Of a stretch of 64,000 bases of DNA, positions 54,334 through 61,817 are shown piece by piece. The DNA is from Chryseobacterium indicum (GTDB lineage Bacteria; Bacteroidota; Bacteroidia; Flavobacteriales; Weeksellaceae). The notes under the pieces are model-generated. The model worked only from the letters and a program-made list of their open reading frames with translations. It searched no databases and was not told the origin of the DNA. The DNA is taken from contig NZ_JACSGT010000001.1 in NCBI RefSeq assembly GCF_021504595.1, positions 3,178,578 through 3,242,577 of the forward strand, in the 5' to 3' direction. The position numbers were made by a program, and so were the translations under genes. The stretch's first letter is position 1; every line of letters begins with the position of its first letter.

Positions 54334-54858
54334 TCAAAATTCTTTAGAAAAACCATTCTGTATCATTGCAATCGCCAAATCTTCTTTGTTTAAAATCATT
54401 GAATACCAAAAACCTTTTCCCCAGATTTTGTTTCCGGAAAATTCTTCGGTATATTTTGAACTTAACAGGGCAGAAGAGGTTTTGCTTTTCAGTCTTGAAA
54501 TTTTCTGATTGAGTACTTTTATATTCGAAAGCACGAGTATTTCAACTTTTGATTCGTTAATATGAAGCGCTTTAATTTCAAGCCCGTCAATTACTCTGTC
54601 GCTGTTCTCTCTGCAAAGTTCATGAATCTCAATTCTCAATTGGTTTATAGATTTTTCCTGTAAAAGAATCCTGTTGTTTTGTGGAGTTTTATTGATATAT
54701 TCGTCGGGTAAATCGTGGGATAATGTGCAGCTTATATTCTGGTGGCGTAATTTCGAGTAAGTATCAGTAAGTTTTTTCCAACAGCCGTTTCTATCCCAGA
54801 CAGGATATTCATTATAAGTTGTCCAGATAATGTGGAAGAGTTGATTATTGTTCGTCAT
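54334..54858 (-). CDS. Degenerate REP-associated tyrosine transposase-like (Y1/HUH) protein
   Basis: 174 residues. The layout follows RAYT/Y1 transposases: FHIIWTTYNEYPVW at the N-terminus, a central strand, then KISRLKSKTSSALLSSKY and NKIWGKGFWYSMI near the end. But the HUH metal motif is replaced (NESKVEILV where family members have PNHVHLLV) and the catalytic Tyr position is MIQNGF. So it should be unable to cut DNA. It overlaps the DUF1569 gene by 4 bp and appears maintained. The family link is by pattern and should be treated as tentative. Confidence 0.5.
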   Translation of the reverse strand: MTNNNQLFHIIWTTYNEYPVWDRNGCWKKLTDTYSKLRHQNISCTLSHDLPDEYINKTPQNNRILLQEKSINQLRIEIHELCRENSDRVIDGLEIKALHINESKVEILVLSNIKVLNQKISRLKSKTSSALLSSKYTEEFSGNKIWGKGFWYSMILNKEDLAIAMIQNGFSKEF

Positions 54859-55316
54859 TTACTCTCCAAAATATCATTAATGATTTCCAGATGATGGTTC
54901 GTGTGTATTTCCAGAAATTTAATTGCCTTTTTCAGTTTCAAATCTCCAAAAAAAGGATGGTTGAAATATTTATTGGGATCAAGATTTTCCAGTTGTCTGA
55001 TTTTCGTTTGGGTGAATTGTAAATGCTGCTCCAAAGTCTGCTCATCATAATGTCCCGGAGTGACTACTTTTGGGGATTTCGCGCGACCTCTGGGAATTTT
55101 ATTCAACGCAAAAACGATAATTTTCGAAAGCTTAAAGCTCCATTTATAATTTTTGGGATCAGATTTTTCTATGTTTTCAATGATGGCATTAATTGTCAGC
55201 AGAATATGTTCGATTTGCCATCCTATAGTCGATTTCGAAATTTCAGGATTTGAAACAGCGTGTTTTGAGATTTTTTCTTCGAGATCCTGTAAATATTTCG
55301 GCAGTTTATTCATCAT
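54855..55316 (-). CDS. DUF1569 protein (DinB-like four-helix fold)
   Basis: 153 residues, helical and soluble. It matches DUF1569: GWQIEHILLTINAIIENI, the RGRAKSPKVVTPGH segment, FNHPFFGDLK and the C-terminal HTNHHLEIIN with paired His that could bind a metal. The fold is related to DinB/YfiT. Function unknown. It is 15 bp downstream of the SDR gene and overlaps the next gene by 4 bp, so these form one operon. Confidence 0.82.
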   Translation of the reverse strand: MMNKLPKYLQDLEEKISKHAVSNPEISKSTIGWQIEHILLTINAIIENIEKSDPKNYKWSFKLSKIIVFALNKIPRGRAKSPKVVTPGHYDEQTLEQHLQFTQTKIRQLENLDPNKYFNHPFFGDLKLKKAIKFLEIHTNHHLEIINDILESK

Positions 55317-55331
55317 TTAACCTTTTATTTT

Positions 55332-55934
55332 TTAGTTGTAAATTCTGATGACTTCGCCGTTTCCTTTTCCGTTTACGCTTCTTACATAACCATTGATTAC
55401 TTTTTTCATGGGAATAGGGTTGTGTCCCGGAAAATAATCTCTGTATTTTTCATAAGCGTCTTCCACCATTCCGGAAGAGACAACGTTCAGTCTGATTCCG
55501 TTTTCCAGTTCCAGCGCTGCCGCCTGTACAAAGCTGTGGATTCCGCCGTTCACCATTGCTGCACTTGCAGTCTGAACAACCGGATCATCCGCTAAAATGC
55601 CTGTAGATAATGTTATAGAACCGTTTGAATTAAGATAATCTTTTCCGATACGAACGAGATTAACCTGCCCCATAAGTTTACTTTTCAGTCCGATATAATA
55701 ATCTTCTTCGGTAAGATCGTTAAAATCTGCCCATTTTGCTTCACCGGCAATACAGATGATGGCATCCAGTTTTCCTGTTTTTTTGAACATTTCTTTAATG
55801 GAATGGCTGTCTGCAATATCCACCGTTAGATCTCCGGAATTTCTTCCGGCAATTACCACTTCGTTATTCTCTTTAAAATGTGCTGCTACCGTTTTTCCGA
55901 TGGTTCCGTTACCGCCAATGATGAGTATTTTCAT
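55332..55934 (-). CDS. Short-chain dehydrogenase (atypical, ~200 aa)
   Basis: 200 residues. It has an N-terminal Rossmann motif, IIGGNGTIGKTVA, and an NADP-type AGRNSG second loop; the usual YxxxK is not evident, with ALELENGIRLN and SSGMVEDAYEKY in the later part. Short SDRs of this group (about 200 aa) are common in bacteria and of unknown substrate. First gene of the SDR-DUF1569-RAYT-like run; a -7 box lies 51 bp upstream. Confidence 0.86.
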   Translation of the reverse strand: MKILIIGGNGTIGKTVAAHFKENNEVVIAGRNSGDLTVDIADSHSIKEMFKKTGKLDAIICIAGEAKWADFNDLTEEDYYIGLKSKLMGQVNLVRIGKDYLNSNGSITLSTGILADDPVVQTASAAMVNGGIHSFVQAAALELENGIRLNVVSSGMVEDAYEKYRDYFPGHNPIPMKKVINGYVRSVNGKGNGEVIRIYN

Positions 55935-55984
55935 GCTGTGATGTTTATTGATGATGAATAATTTCCTGAAATTTCAGATATAAT

Positions 55985-55992
55985 CAAAGGTA
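55985..55992 (-). promoter_or_regulatory. Promoter -7 box (TACCTTTG) of the SDR gene
   Basis: Exact TAnnTTTG on the minus strand, about 50 bp before the ATG at 55934. Confidence 0.45.
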
Positions 55993-56088
55993 CGGAAAGT
56001 ATTTTACCAAAAAGAGTGCAAAATTTGAGTTTTTTATGATTGGATTTCATCATTAAATGTTGCGAATAACAAATACATCATATCATAT

Positions 56089-56268
56089 TTATAACTCATC
56101 AACGGTAATAATCAGTTTATTTTTCTTCTGCTGAATATTCACCATTTTTCCTTTTCCGAAACCCAGTTCATCAAGCCATTTTCCTCTGAGGCGGATTTCC
56201 GGAACGATGATGAGTTGATTGCTGCTTTTCTGAAATCTTGAATGGATTTTAAGTTTTCTTGAATTCAT
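56089..56268 (-). CDS. SymE-family toxin-like protein, copy 1
   Basis: A short gene (59 aa). The protein, MNSRKLKIHSRFQ then NQLIIVPEIRLRGKWLDELG then FGKGKMVNIQQKKNKLIIT, matches the SymE family (AbrB-superfamily type I toxin), with the conserved PEIRLRGKWL core. A near-perfect promoter (TTG-N19-TAGATTTG, 56289-56318) lies on the minus strand upstream. It is divergent from an XRE regulator gene. A second, near-identical copy is at 60610-60786. Toxicity is known for E. coli SymE; here it is inferred. Confidence 0.8.
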   Translation of the reverse strand: MNSRKLKIHSRFQKSSNQLIIVPEIRLRGKWLDELGFGKGKMVNIQQKKNKLIITVDEL

Positions 56269-56285
56269 TATTGTCGTATTTTATA

Positions 56286-56335
56286 TGACAAATCTATAAA
56301 AAATTTTCAATTTGTCAACTTTTTGTATGACAATT
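56286..56335. promoter_or_regulatory. SymE promoter and candidate operator sites
   Basis: The minus-strand promoter has TTG (56316-56318), 19-bp spacing and -7 box TAGATTTG (56289-56296). Inverted sites TGACAAAT (56286-56293) and ATTTGTCA (56310-56317) overlap it, and a third, TGACAATT, is at 56328-56335. They are candidate binding sites for the divergent XRE protein. Confidence 0.6.
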
Positions 56336-56364
56336 TTGTAAGCGAATTAGCTGACATTTGAATT

Positions 56365-56583
56365 ATGACCAGAGAACAGCTAAAGACAGAATTGGGTAAA
56401 AGAATTATTAGGCTTCGCGAACAGAAAGGGTGGAGCCAGTCGGATTTTGCCCGTGCCTGTAATAAAGACCGACAGGCAATTGAAAAATTGGAAAACGGAA
56501 AAGTAAATCCTACACTTTATACTTTGCTGGAATTGGCTATTGCTTTGGAAGTTTCTTTGTCTGAACTGGTGGATTTAAAATGA
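56365..56583 (+). CDS. XRE-family helix-turn-helix regulator
   Basis: 72 residues, almost all one HTH_XRE (Cro/C1) domain: GKRIIRLREQKGWSQSDFARACNKDRQAIEKLENGKVNPT. It is divergent from the SymE-like gene with candidate operators between, as in toxin-antitoxin or autorepressed pairs. It ends before a perfect hairpin. Function as repressor of the SymE gene is inferred from position. Confidence 0.86.
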   Translation: MTREQLKTELGKRIIRLREQKGWSQSDFARACNKDRQAIEKLENGKVNPTLYTLLELAIALEVSLSELVDLK

Positions 56584-56594
56584 TATATTATTTC

Positions 56595-56631
56595 ACCCGA
56601 TGTCGCGGATTACAAATCCGCGACATCGGGT
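56595..56631. repeat. 17-bp perfect hairpin (GATGTCGCGGATT type)
   Basis: A 17-bp stem (56595-56611 with 56615-56631), loop ACA, GC-rich, without a T-run. A degenerate version is seen at about 60271-60345. It looks like a REP-type palindrome and not a simple terminator. Confidence 0.75.
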
Positions 56632-56640
56632 TATCAGGAT

Positions 56641-57135
56641 TTACATCTCTGATATTTTTGTTTCAGTATTTCTATACTTTTCTTTTAAGGTGTTAATTCT
56701 CTGTTCAAAGTACTTATGATTCTCTTCAATTTCTCCGGGGTAAAAATTCAGCCAGCGATTATGCTCTCTATACGCTTTCTGTCCATCAATAAGTTGTTGT
56801 TTTCTTTTGGATTCGTTGGGGACTAAAATATTGTCGATGATTAATTCGTACGGCTTTAATATTTCAGACAGGGTATCAAAATCTTCCAGATTAGATCCTG
56901 TGTTGTAAATTACAATATTATCTTCCGAACTGATAATCACTTTAGAAAGATATTCAAGTTTATTCAGCTCTGAATCTTTTAAAGGATCATAATTATTATT
57001 TTGAAGAACATCGGAAAAATCCACAATTTTAAAATTAGCAAATTCAGAATTTCTTATATCAGATTCGTCAATCCTATACGTTAAAATTACTTTTATTTTC
57101 TTTTCTGGTTTTGATAAAATTTGTCTGAAATTCAT
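56641..57135 (-). CDS. Hypothetical protein (164 aa)
   Basis: 164 residues, soluble, acidic with a charged helical C-terminus. Predicted alternating strands (IKVILTYRIDES, KVIISSEDNIVIYNTG) and no recognised family. It starts MNFRQILSKPEKK. It stands between two palindromic repeats and is another orphan of the minus-strand run. Confidence 0.6.
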   Translation of the reverse strand: MNFRQILSKPEKKIKVILTYRIDESDIRNSEFANFKIVDFSDVLQNNNYDPLKDSELNKLEYLSKVIISSEDNIVIYNTGSNLEDFDTLSEILKPYELIIDNILVPNESKRKQQLIDGQKAYREHNRWLNFYPGEIEENHKYFEQRINTLKEKYRNTETKISEM

Positions 57136-57192
57136 AGTCCTGTTTTTTTGTTTTACTAAAAATATTTTGATTGTCCGTTTATTAACCTAAAG

Positions 57193-57267
57193 CTTCGACA
57201 GGCTCAGCTTGACATCGCTATAAATCAAGCGTTTAGTATTAGAGGTGTCACACTGAGCTTGTCGAAG
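57193..57267. repeat. CTTCGACAAGCTCAGTGTGACA-class inverted repeat
   Basis: Two 24-bp arms (57193-57216 and 57244-57267) built from CTTCGACA, GCTCAG and GTGTGAC. This sequence class is a widespread bacterial intergenic palindrome. No T-run follows. Confidence 0.72.
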
Positions 57268-57376
57268 TGCCTGTTATAAATAATTGATTTTCATATCAGT
57301 GCATAGTAATAGGTTGTTTAACGGATATTCAAAAAAATATAAAGCAATTTTCACAAATGTTTCATTTCGGTCCGCA

Positions 57377-58285
57377 TTACTTCCAAAATTCCCACCATTT
57401 CTTTGGGCTTCTGATTTCAGGGTTCAGATTTGTTGTATTTTCAGCCTTATTTACAGAAGAAATTTCCACTGCCTTCAGATAAATATTTTTATACTCTTCA
57501 TCCGTTAATTCATCCACCACATATTGTTTCTCATCTACTAAATGAAATTTTTCAGTTGCCAGTAATTTTATTTTATCATACGGAATTTTAATTCTGGATT
57601 CTCCGTCTGATAAAACTACTTCATCTGCTTTGCTTAAAAACTGATTTCCATTTTGGTATAAAAGAACAAGCTCCTTATCTTCACCCGTATCTTTATCTGT
57701 AAATCTTATAATACTTGGGATATGGTATTTTTCTCTGTCCCAAAATTGTGTACTGTTGATATAGCCTACTAATCCTTCGTAATATGATTTCTCCGAACCT
57801 GCATCCAGCTTTTTATGAATATCGGGACCGACCAGATAACTCATATAACAGCATGCTATTTCTAACGTATCTCCATCATTACCTATTTTGTCTAAGAAAA
57901 TGCTTACTCCCAGATATTTTTCTTCTTCTATCCAGTTCTTATCATAATGGTTTCTAAAGGTAACTATGTCAATAGGAGTTTCTCTGTCTTCCGGTAATAT
58001 TTCAGCCTCTGTAAGTTTGGAGAGAGCTTCAACAATATGTAATGCAATTTCAAAATCGGCTTCACTGGCAATTACATTCAGGCTTACGGAATAGTTTTGT
58101 TCGCGATGGCTTAAATTTACGCCGCGTGTAGATTTGTTTTTAATAAAAGCTTTGTAATTATTTTCCCCAATATAATCATCAATGTCTTCTAAGTGACCAA
58201 ATTCTATATTTTCAAGAGGTAACTCGTTGATTAATTGTCTGTACGTGATTTCTTTTTCTGATTGGATAGTGAAATAAAAACTCAT
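57377..58285 (-). CDS. Hypothetical acidic protein (302 aa)
   Basis: 302 residues, soluble, acidic, mixed alpha/beta, with no signal peptide. It ends in a Trp-rich KKWWEFWK tail, a motif seen at the ends of many orphan Bacteroidota proteins. The segment EIACCYMSYLVGPDIHKK may be a folded core. No family confidently assigned. It may be another immunity-type protein. Confidence 0.6.
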   Translation of the reverse strand: MSFYFTIQSEKEITYRQLINELPLENIEFGHLEDIDDYIGENNYKAFIKNKSTRGVNLSHREQNYSVSLNVIASEADFEIALHIVEALSKLTEAEILPEDRETPIDIVTFRNHYDKNWIEEEKYLGVSIFLDKIGNDGDTLEIACCYMSYLVGPDIHKKLDAGSEKSYYEGLVGYINSTQFWDREKYHIPSIIRFTDKDTGEDKELVLLYQNGNQFLSKADEVVLSDGESRIKIPYDKIKLLATEKFHLVDEKQYVVDELTDEEYKNIYLKAVEISSVNKAENTTNLNPEIRSPKKWWEFWK

Positions 58286-58436
58286 GGTTTTAGTTTTAAT
58301 GCATTAATAAGAAATGAAGCTTTTAGCTTTGGAAATCTGTAAAATTTATAAGAACTTTTACTTCAATTCCTGAAAATCAAAAATACAAAACAAACTTTAA
58401 ACTAAATCTTAAACCCCTAATTTATTAAAGCCGATT

Positions 58437-59012
58437 TTAGCTGTTATTTTTTATTTCTGCTACATTAAAAACTTTCTGTGCGGAATGATAATCTGATTTT
58501 GCATCGGAATACTTAAATCTGGATGTTACTAAAATGGATTGAGTATCCTGTGGTAAAGCAGTTATATAGCTATATTTTTGAATTATTCCGGGATCAACAA
58601 ATGTGTTATCCCATTTTTCTGGAATTATTTTTCGGTTAATTTCAGTATTAATTTTTCCGTCTTCCAATATTGCATGAAGATGAGGAAAATTTATTTGATA
58701 GTTTATTTCTTTATTTCCTTGGATAATAACATCGTCTTTTGTTAAGTACCTCATTTTTAAAATGAAAGTTTTTGCGTCGATTTCATGCCTTACTAATCCT
58801 TTGTTTTCAATAATTAGTAAAACTTCAAACAAGATTTGTTCGTTTTGTAATGAAATAAAATTGATATCAATGTCAAACTGGATTTTTGGATGATCTTCCC
58901 GATGCAACACAAATCTCCAAAATGTCCATCCTCCGCCAATTATTATCGCAATTGAAGTAAAGACAGCTTCAATGATTTCACTAATATCTTTAATGTCTGA
59001 AATTGTTTCCAT
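58437..59012 (-). CDS. Hypothetical single-pass membrane protein (191 aa)
   Basis: 191 residues with one transmembrane segment near the N-terminus (about residues 14-36: EAVFTSIAIIIGGGWTFWRF) followed by a beta-rich soluble domain. This anchor-plus-beta layout is common in small orphan membrane proteins of unknown function. No neighbour is clearly linked; it lies 151 bp upstream of the previous gene. Confidence 0.6.
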   Translation of the reverse strand: METISDIKDISEIIEAVFTSIAIIIGGGWTFWRFVLHREDHPKIQFDIDINFISLQNEQILFEVLLIIENKGLVRHEIDAKTFILKMRYLTKDDVIIQGNKEINYQINFPHLHAILEDGKINTEINRKIIPEKWDNTFVDPGIIQKYSYITALPQDTQSILVTSRFKYSDAKSDYHSAQKVFNVAEIKNNS

Positions 59013-59227
59013 GGGTTATTGTAAAATGGCAGCTAACATGTAAATGTACGCACTGCGTCAATTCTATTTAGTTAACATGCTTCCGGTTAATTTTTCTTAA
59101 TTCTGTATGTTTTATTCAATTTATTTATTTTCAATGATATATTGAATGATCGTAGCGCAAATTGTTTTATAGATTGATTTTTTCCTTGCTGAAAAAAATA
59201 ATCTTGGAAATTATTAGTTCTGTACAC

Positions 59228-60157
59228 TTACAAATAAGAATTCAAAAACATAGTTGCTTTCTCTGATTTCTTTTTTTGATGACCATATTTATTATAAAAA
59301 CTAACCTGAATATTATCTTCTTTTAATTCTAACATACACCAGTTATGTTTATCGTCATGAGGAATTCCTAGCCCTAAATAGTTGACCTGCATTCCGGATG
59401 AAATTATTTGGACTGGAGTTGTAATGTTAAGGTTTTCAATCTTTTTAGGTTTTATAAATTTATTTTTATGAATATCGCCACAGAGGAAGATTACATTATT
59501 TTGTTTCGCAATCATTTCACAAAGTTTTTTTAACTGAGAAGGATAATTCGTCCAATTTTCATGTCCTTCGGTTAGTGTTAACCCACCGCACAGAATAGTG
59601 TATTTTAAATCATGTTGCAATTTATTTTCAATAAATTCAAATTGTTCATTGCTCAATAGCTGCGCATCTTTTCCTTTTTCTTCGGAGTCGGTTCTGTTAT
59701 CGATAAATATTACCCTTGCAAATGGAGTATCAACATGATAATATGTATAAGGAAGGTTGGTAGAACAATTTAGATATTTATGAAAAAGTTCCTGAGATAT
59801 TTTTTTCTTTTCTGGAGATACAGTTGCCCCTTTAGCATTGTCCCATGCAAAATCATGATCATCCCAAATCGCAAAAAAGCCATTTTTAAGTTTCATTTTT
59901 TCAACAAGATTTTTAAACTCCGGAACTAAGGTAAACTGATTGTTATACTTTTTTGTCATAATATTCCTAAATTCTTGTACAGAGTAATTTTCAGGACATC
60001 CGATTGGCTCGTGGCTAAAAGGTGCAATCCCATAATCCATATAAATATTATCTCCTAATAGAAAAAGATAATCCGGATTCTGATCTGATATTTGTGCCCA
60101 TTCTGGTTGTTCTTTGAATGCCTCATATCTAACGCAGGAAGTAAAAATTATTTTCAT
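59228..60157 (-). CDS. PhoD-like alkaline phosphatase/phosphodiesterase family protein
   Basis: 309 residues without a signal peptide, so cytoplasmic, unlike classic exported PhoD. Motifs fit: SCVRYEA, GDNIYMDYG, IWDDHDFAWDN and CGDIHKN. The DNI, DDHD and GDIH motifs are the metal ligands of the calcineurin-like fold used by PhoD. Substrate unknown. It is an unpaired gene in the accessory region. Confidence 0.85.
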   Translation of the reverse strand: MKIIFTSCVRYEAFKEQPEWAQISDQNPDYLFLLGDNIYMDYGIAPFSHEPIGCPENYSVQEFRNIMTKKYNNQFTLVPEFKNLVEKMKLKNGFFAIWDDHDFAWDNAKGATVSPEKKKISQELFHKYLNCSTNLPYTYYHVDTPFARVIFIDNRTDSEEKGKDAQLLSNEQFEFIENKLQHDLKYTILCGGLTLTEGHENWTNYPSQLKKLCEMIAKQNNVIFLCGDIHKNKFIKPKKIENLNITTPVQIISSGMQVNYLGLGIPHDDKHNWCMLELKEDNIQVSFYNKYGHQKKKSEKATMFLNSYL

Positions 60158-60370
60158 GGTAATTTCGTATTAATTTATTATTCATGGTATATTTTTTAAA
60201 AGTAATCATAAATGCTACATTTGTCAATCACCCTTTTGTGTTATGTTTGTTACAAAAAAAATAAAGACTCGCGATGTCGCAGATTTTCAATCTATGACTT
60301 TAATTTCCATATTGTAAAATCAAGGATTACAAATTCGCGCTATCGTCATCTCCGTTAGTTCCAAACAAAG
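60158..60370. other. Intergenic region with a degenerate hairpin
   Basis: An imperfect inverted repeat at about 60271-60345 (arms GATGTCGCAGATTTTCAATC and GATAGCGCGAATTTGTAATC on opposite strands) is related to the hairpin at 56595-56631. The remainder is AT-rich with no gene. Confidence 0.45.
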
Positions 60371-60605
60371 TTGTTTTAGATTTCCAGAGTACTCCGGAGG
60401 TCTTGCGCAACTTGCGGGAAACCAAATACGGTTGCAGGAGTTTACAAACAGGGTTGTTTTACATTTCCGGAGTACTCCGGAAGTCTTGCGCAACTTGCGG
60501 GAAACCAAATGCAGTTGCAGGAGATTACAAACAGGGTTGTTTTACATTTCCTGCAAACGCAGGAAGTCTCGCGCAGTCTGCGGGAAACGAAATGCATTTT
60601 CAGAT
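60371..60605. repeat. 83-bp tandem repeat array (2.8 copies) with two covarying hairpins per unit
   Basis: Units start at 60371, 60454 and 60537, exactly 83 bp apart. Each has a palindrome near offset 12-29 (unit 2: TTCCGGAGTACTCCGGAA) and one at offset 36-46 (CGCAA-C-TTGCG). In unit 3 the sequence differs but pairing is kept: offsets 16/25 G-C to T-A, 18/23 A-T to C-G, 40/42 A-T to G-C. The array ends five bases before the SymE copy 2 stop codon. Confidence 0.88.
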
Positions 60606-60609
60606 TATG

Positions 60610-60786
60610 CTAGTTCGCAACAGTAATGGTAAGCTTCTTTTTCTTTTGCTGGATGTGTATAGTTTTTCCTTTTCCGAAACCCACTTCATCAAGCCATTTT
60701 CCTCTGAGGCGGATTTCCGGAACGATGATGAGTTGGTTGCTGCTTTTCTGAAATCTTGAATGGATTTTAAGTTTTCTTGAATTCAT
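60610..60786 (-). CDS. SymE-family toxin-like protein, copy 2
   Basis: A short gene (58 aa), highly similar to copy 1: MNSRKLKIHSRFQ, then the same PEIRLRGKWLDE core, but with a changed C-terminus (VGFGKGKTIHIQQKKKKLTITVAN). An extra ATG at 60789 is possible. No obvious minus-strand promoter box was found, unlike copy 1. It is again divergent from XRE genes and abuts the 83-bp array. Confidence 0.78.
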   Translation of the reverse strand: MNSRKLKIHSRFQKSSNQLIIVPEIRLRGKWLDEVGFGKGKTIHIQQKKKKLTITVAN

Positions 60787-61097
60787 CATAGTGTTTTTGT
60801 TATCTGATAAATTTGGTTTTGGTTATTTGTTTTTACATTTTTCTGGCTGTACAGGAGGAAGCTGTAAAAAGACCTGAACTTCCTTCCTATACAAACCAAG
60901 GGTATATGATAAATTGTGTTTTTTTATCTCTAAATAAGCAAATTTTTGTCCATTTAATGATTTTATTTTTCATCAGAAGATATAAGATTGTTCTAATCAA
61001 TTATTTGTTCGACAAACGAAATAAAAATATTTTTATGTTACCGAATTCGGTAATGGCAATTTATACTAATAATTTCAATTTGCACAAAAGAGCAGTT
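60787..61097. promoter_or_regulatory. SymE2-XRE intergenic region with a 16-bp palindromic operator
   Basis: A perfect palindrome, TTACCGAATTCGGTAA (61038-61053), lies 44 bp before the XRE start and is a strong operator candidate. A plus-strand -7 box TAAATTTG is at 60808-60815. A frame open from 60813 has no protein-like N-terminal part and is not a gene before 61098. Confidence 0.65.
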
Positions 61098-61358
61098 ATG
61101 AATGAATTTAAGACCGATGAAATCAAAAAACTGATTTCAGAAAAAATAAAAGAAATAAAAGGAGAGATTCCATATTCTAAGATTTCTGAAAAATGCAATG
61201 TTACAGCGGCAAGAATTAGTGATGTTGCCAATAACAAAATCGATTGTCAGCTCAGTACTTTCATTGAAATTGCGACCGGATTAAGAATACATCCAAAAGA
61301 ATTATTTGATATTGTTTTTGATTTTGAAGAGTATTATTCTGGACTAGATAAAGTCTGA
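61098..61358 (+). CDS. XRE-family helix-turn-helix regulator
   Basis: 86 residues, starting MNEFKTDEIKKLISEKI at ATG 61098; sequence upstream in the frame is not protein-like. HTH_XRE: IPYSKISEKCNVTAARISDVANNKIDCQLST, then EIATGLRIHPKELFDI. A perfect 16-bp palindrome sits 44 bp upstream, probably for autoregulation. It is divergent from SymE copy 2. Confidence 0.84.
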   Translation: MNEFKTDEIKKLISEKIKEIKGEIPYSKISEKCNVTAARISDVANNKIDCQLSTFIEIATGLRIHPKELFDIVFDFEEYYSGLDKV

Positions 61359-61404
61359 GAACAAATGGAAACTTTTTAAATCACCACGTTATATTTACAA
61401 TGGA

Positions 61405-61629
61405 ATGGATAGAATTGAATTTCGGATAGCTTTTGGGAAAAGAATTGAAAAATTTAGAAAACAATTAGGATTAAGCTATCGGGAATTAGCTCAAAAATGT
61501 GATGTCGACCATAGTAATATTAGCAAAATTGAAAAAGGAGAAGTTGATGTAAGAATTTCTACCATACAGGAATTAGCGAAAGGTTTAGAAGTACATCCGA
61601 AAGAATTGTTTGATTTTGAAGTAGGGTAG
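61405..61629 (+). CDS. XRE-family helix-turn-helix regulator
   Basis: 74 residues, one HTH_XRE domain: GKRIEKFRKQLGLSYRELAQ, CDVDHSNISKIEKGEVDVR, then LAKGLEVHPKELFDFEVG. The last segment (HPKELFD) is shared with the upstream XRE protein, so the two are paralogues. 46 bp separate the genes, so they are probably co-transcribed. Together they may control SymE copy 2; the genes following are on the opposite strand. Confidence 0.86.
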   Translation: MDRIEFRIAFGKRIEKFRKQLGLSYRELAQKCDVDHSNISKIEKGEVDVRISTIQELAKGLEVHPKELFDFEVG

Positions 61630-61681
61630 AGGTTTTGAGGGGAGGAAGAGGTATTTTTTTAAATTTATTAGCTAATAGAAT

Positions 61682-61812
61682 AACGTTTCGGGTATTTATA
61701 AAGGGCGGGTTTAGAAGTACAAAAGCCGAAATTATTACTAATGTTTAATTGAAAAACTGCCGTTGAATTTTGCACTTTAGCCCGCCTGACGCAAAACCCT
61801 TGTTGGTGGCAG
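61682..61812. repeat. Large inverted repeat directly after the 61818-62588 gene (cassette-end-like)
   Basis: Left arm about 61682-61724 and right arm about 61767-61812 are imperfect complements (shared AAGGGCGGG and GCCCGCC, AAGTACAAAA and TTTTGCACTTT). The right end, TTGTTGGTGGCAG, lies within 6 bp of the stop codon of the minus-strand gene. It is similar in form to the element at 62647-62781. Confidence 0.68.
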
Positions 61813-61817
61813 TTTTT

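Noticed and set aside
60403..60759. Plus-strand frames across the 83-bp array
   Set aside because: They translate the tandem DNA repeat and then run antisense through SymE copy 2, which has clear homology on the other strand.
60813..61097. N-terminal extension of the XRE protein that starts at 61098
   Set aside because: The 95 extra residues are hydrophobic and AT-driven and would read through the palindromic operator; the HTH protein has a good ATG at 61098.
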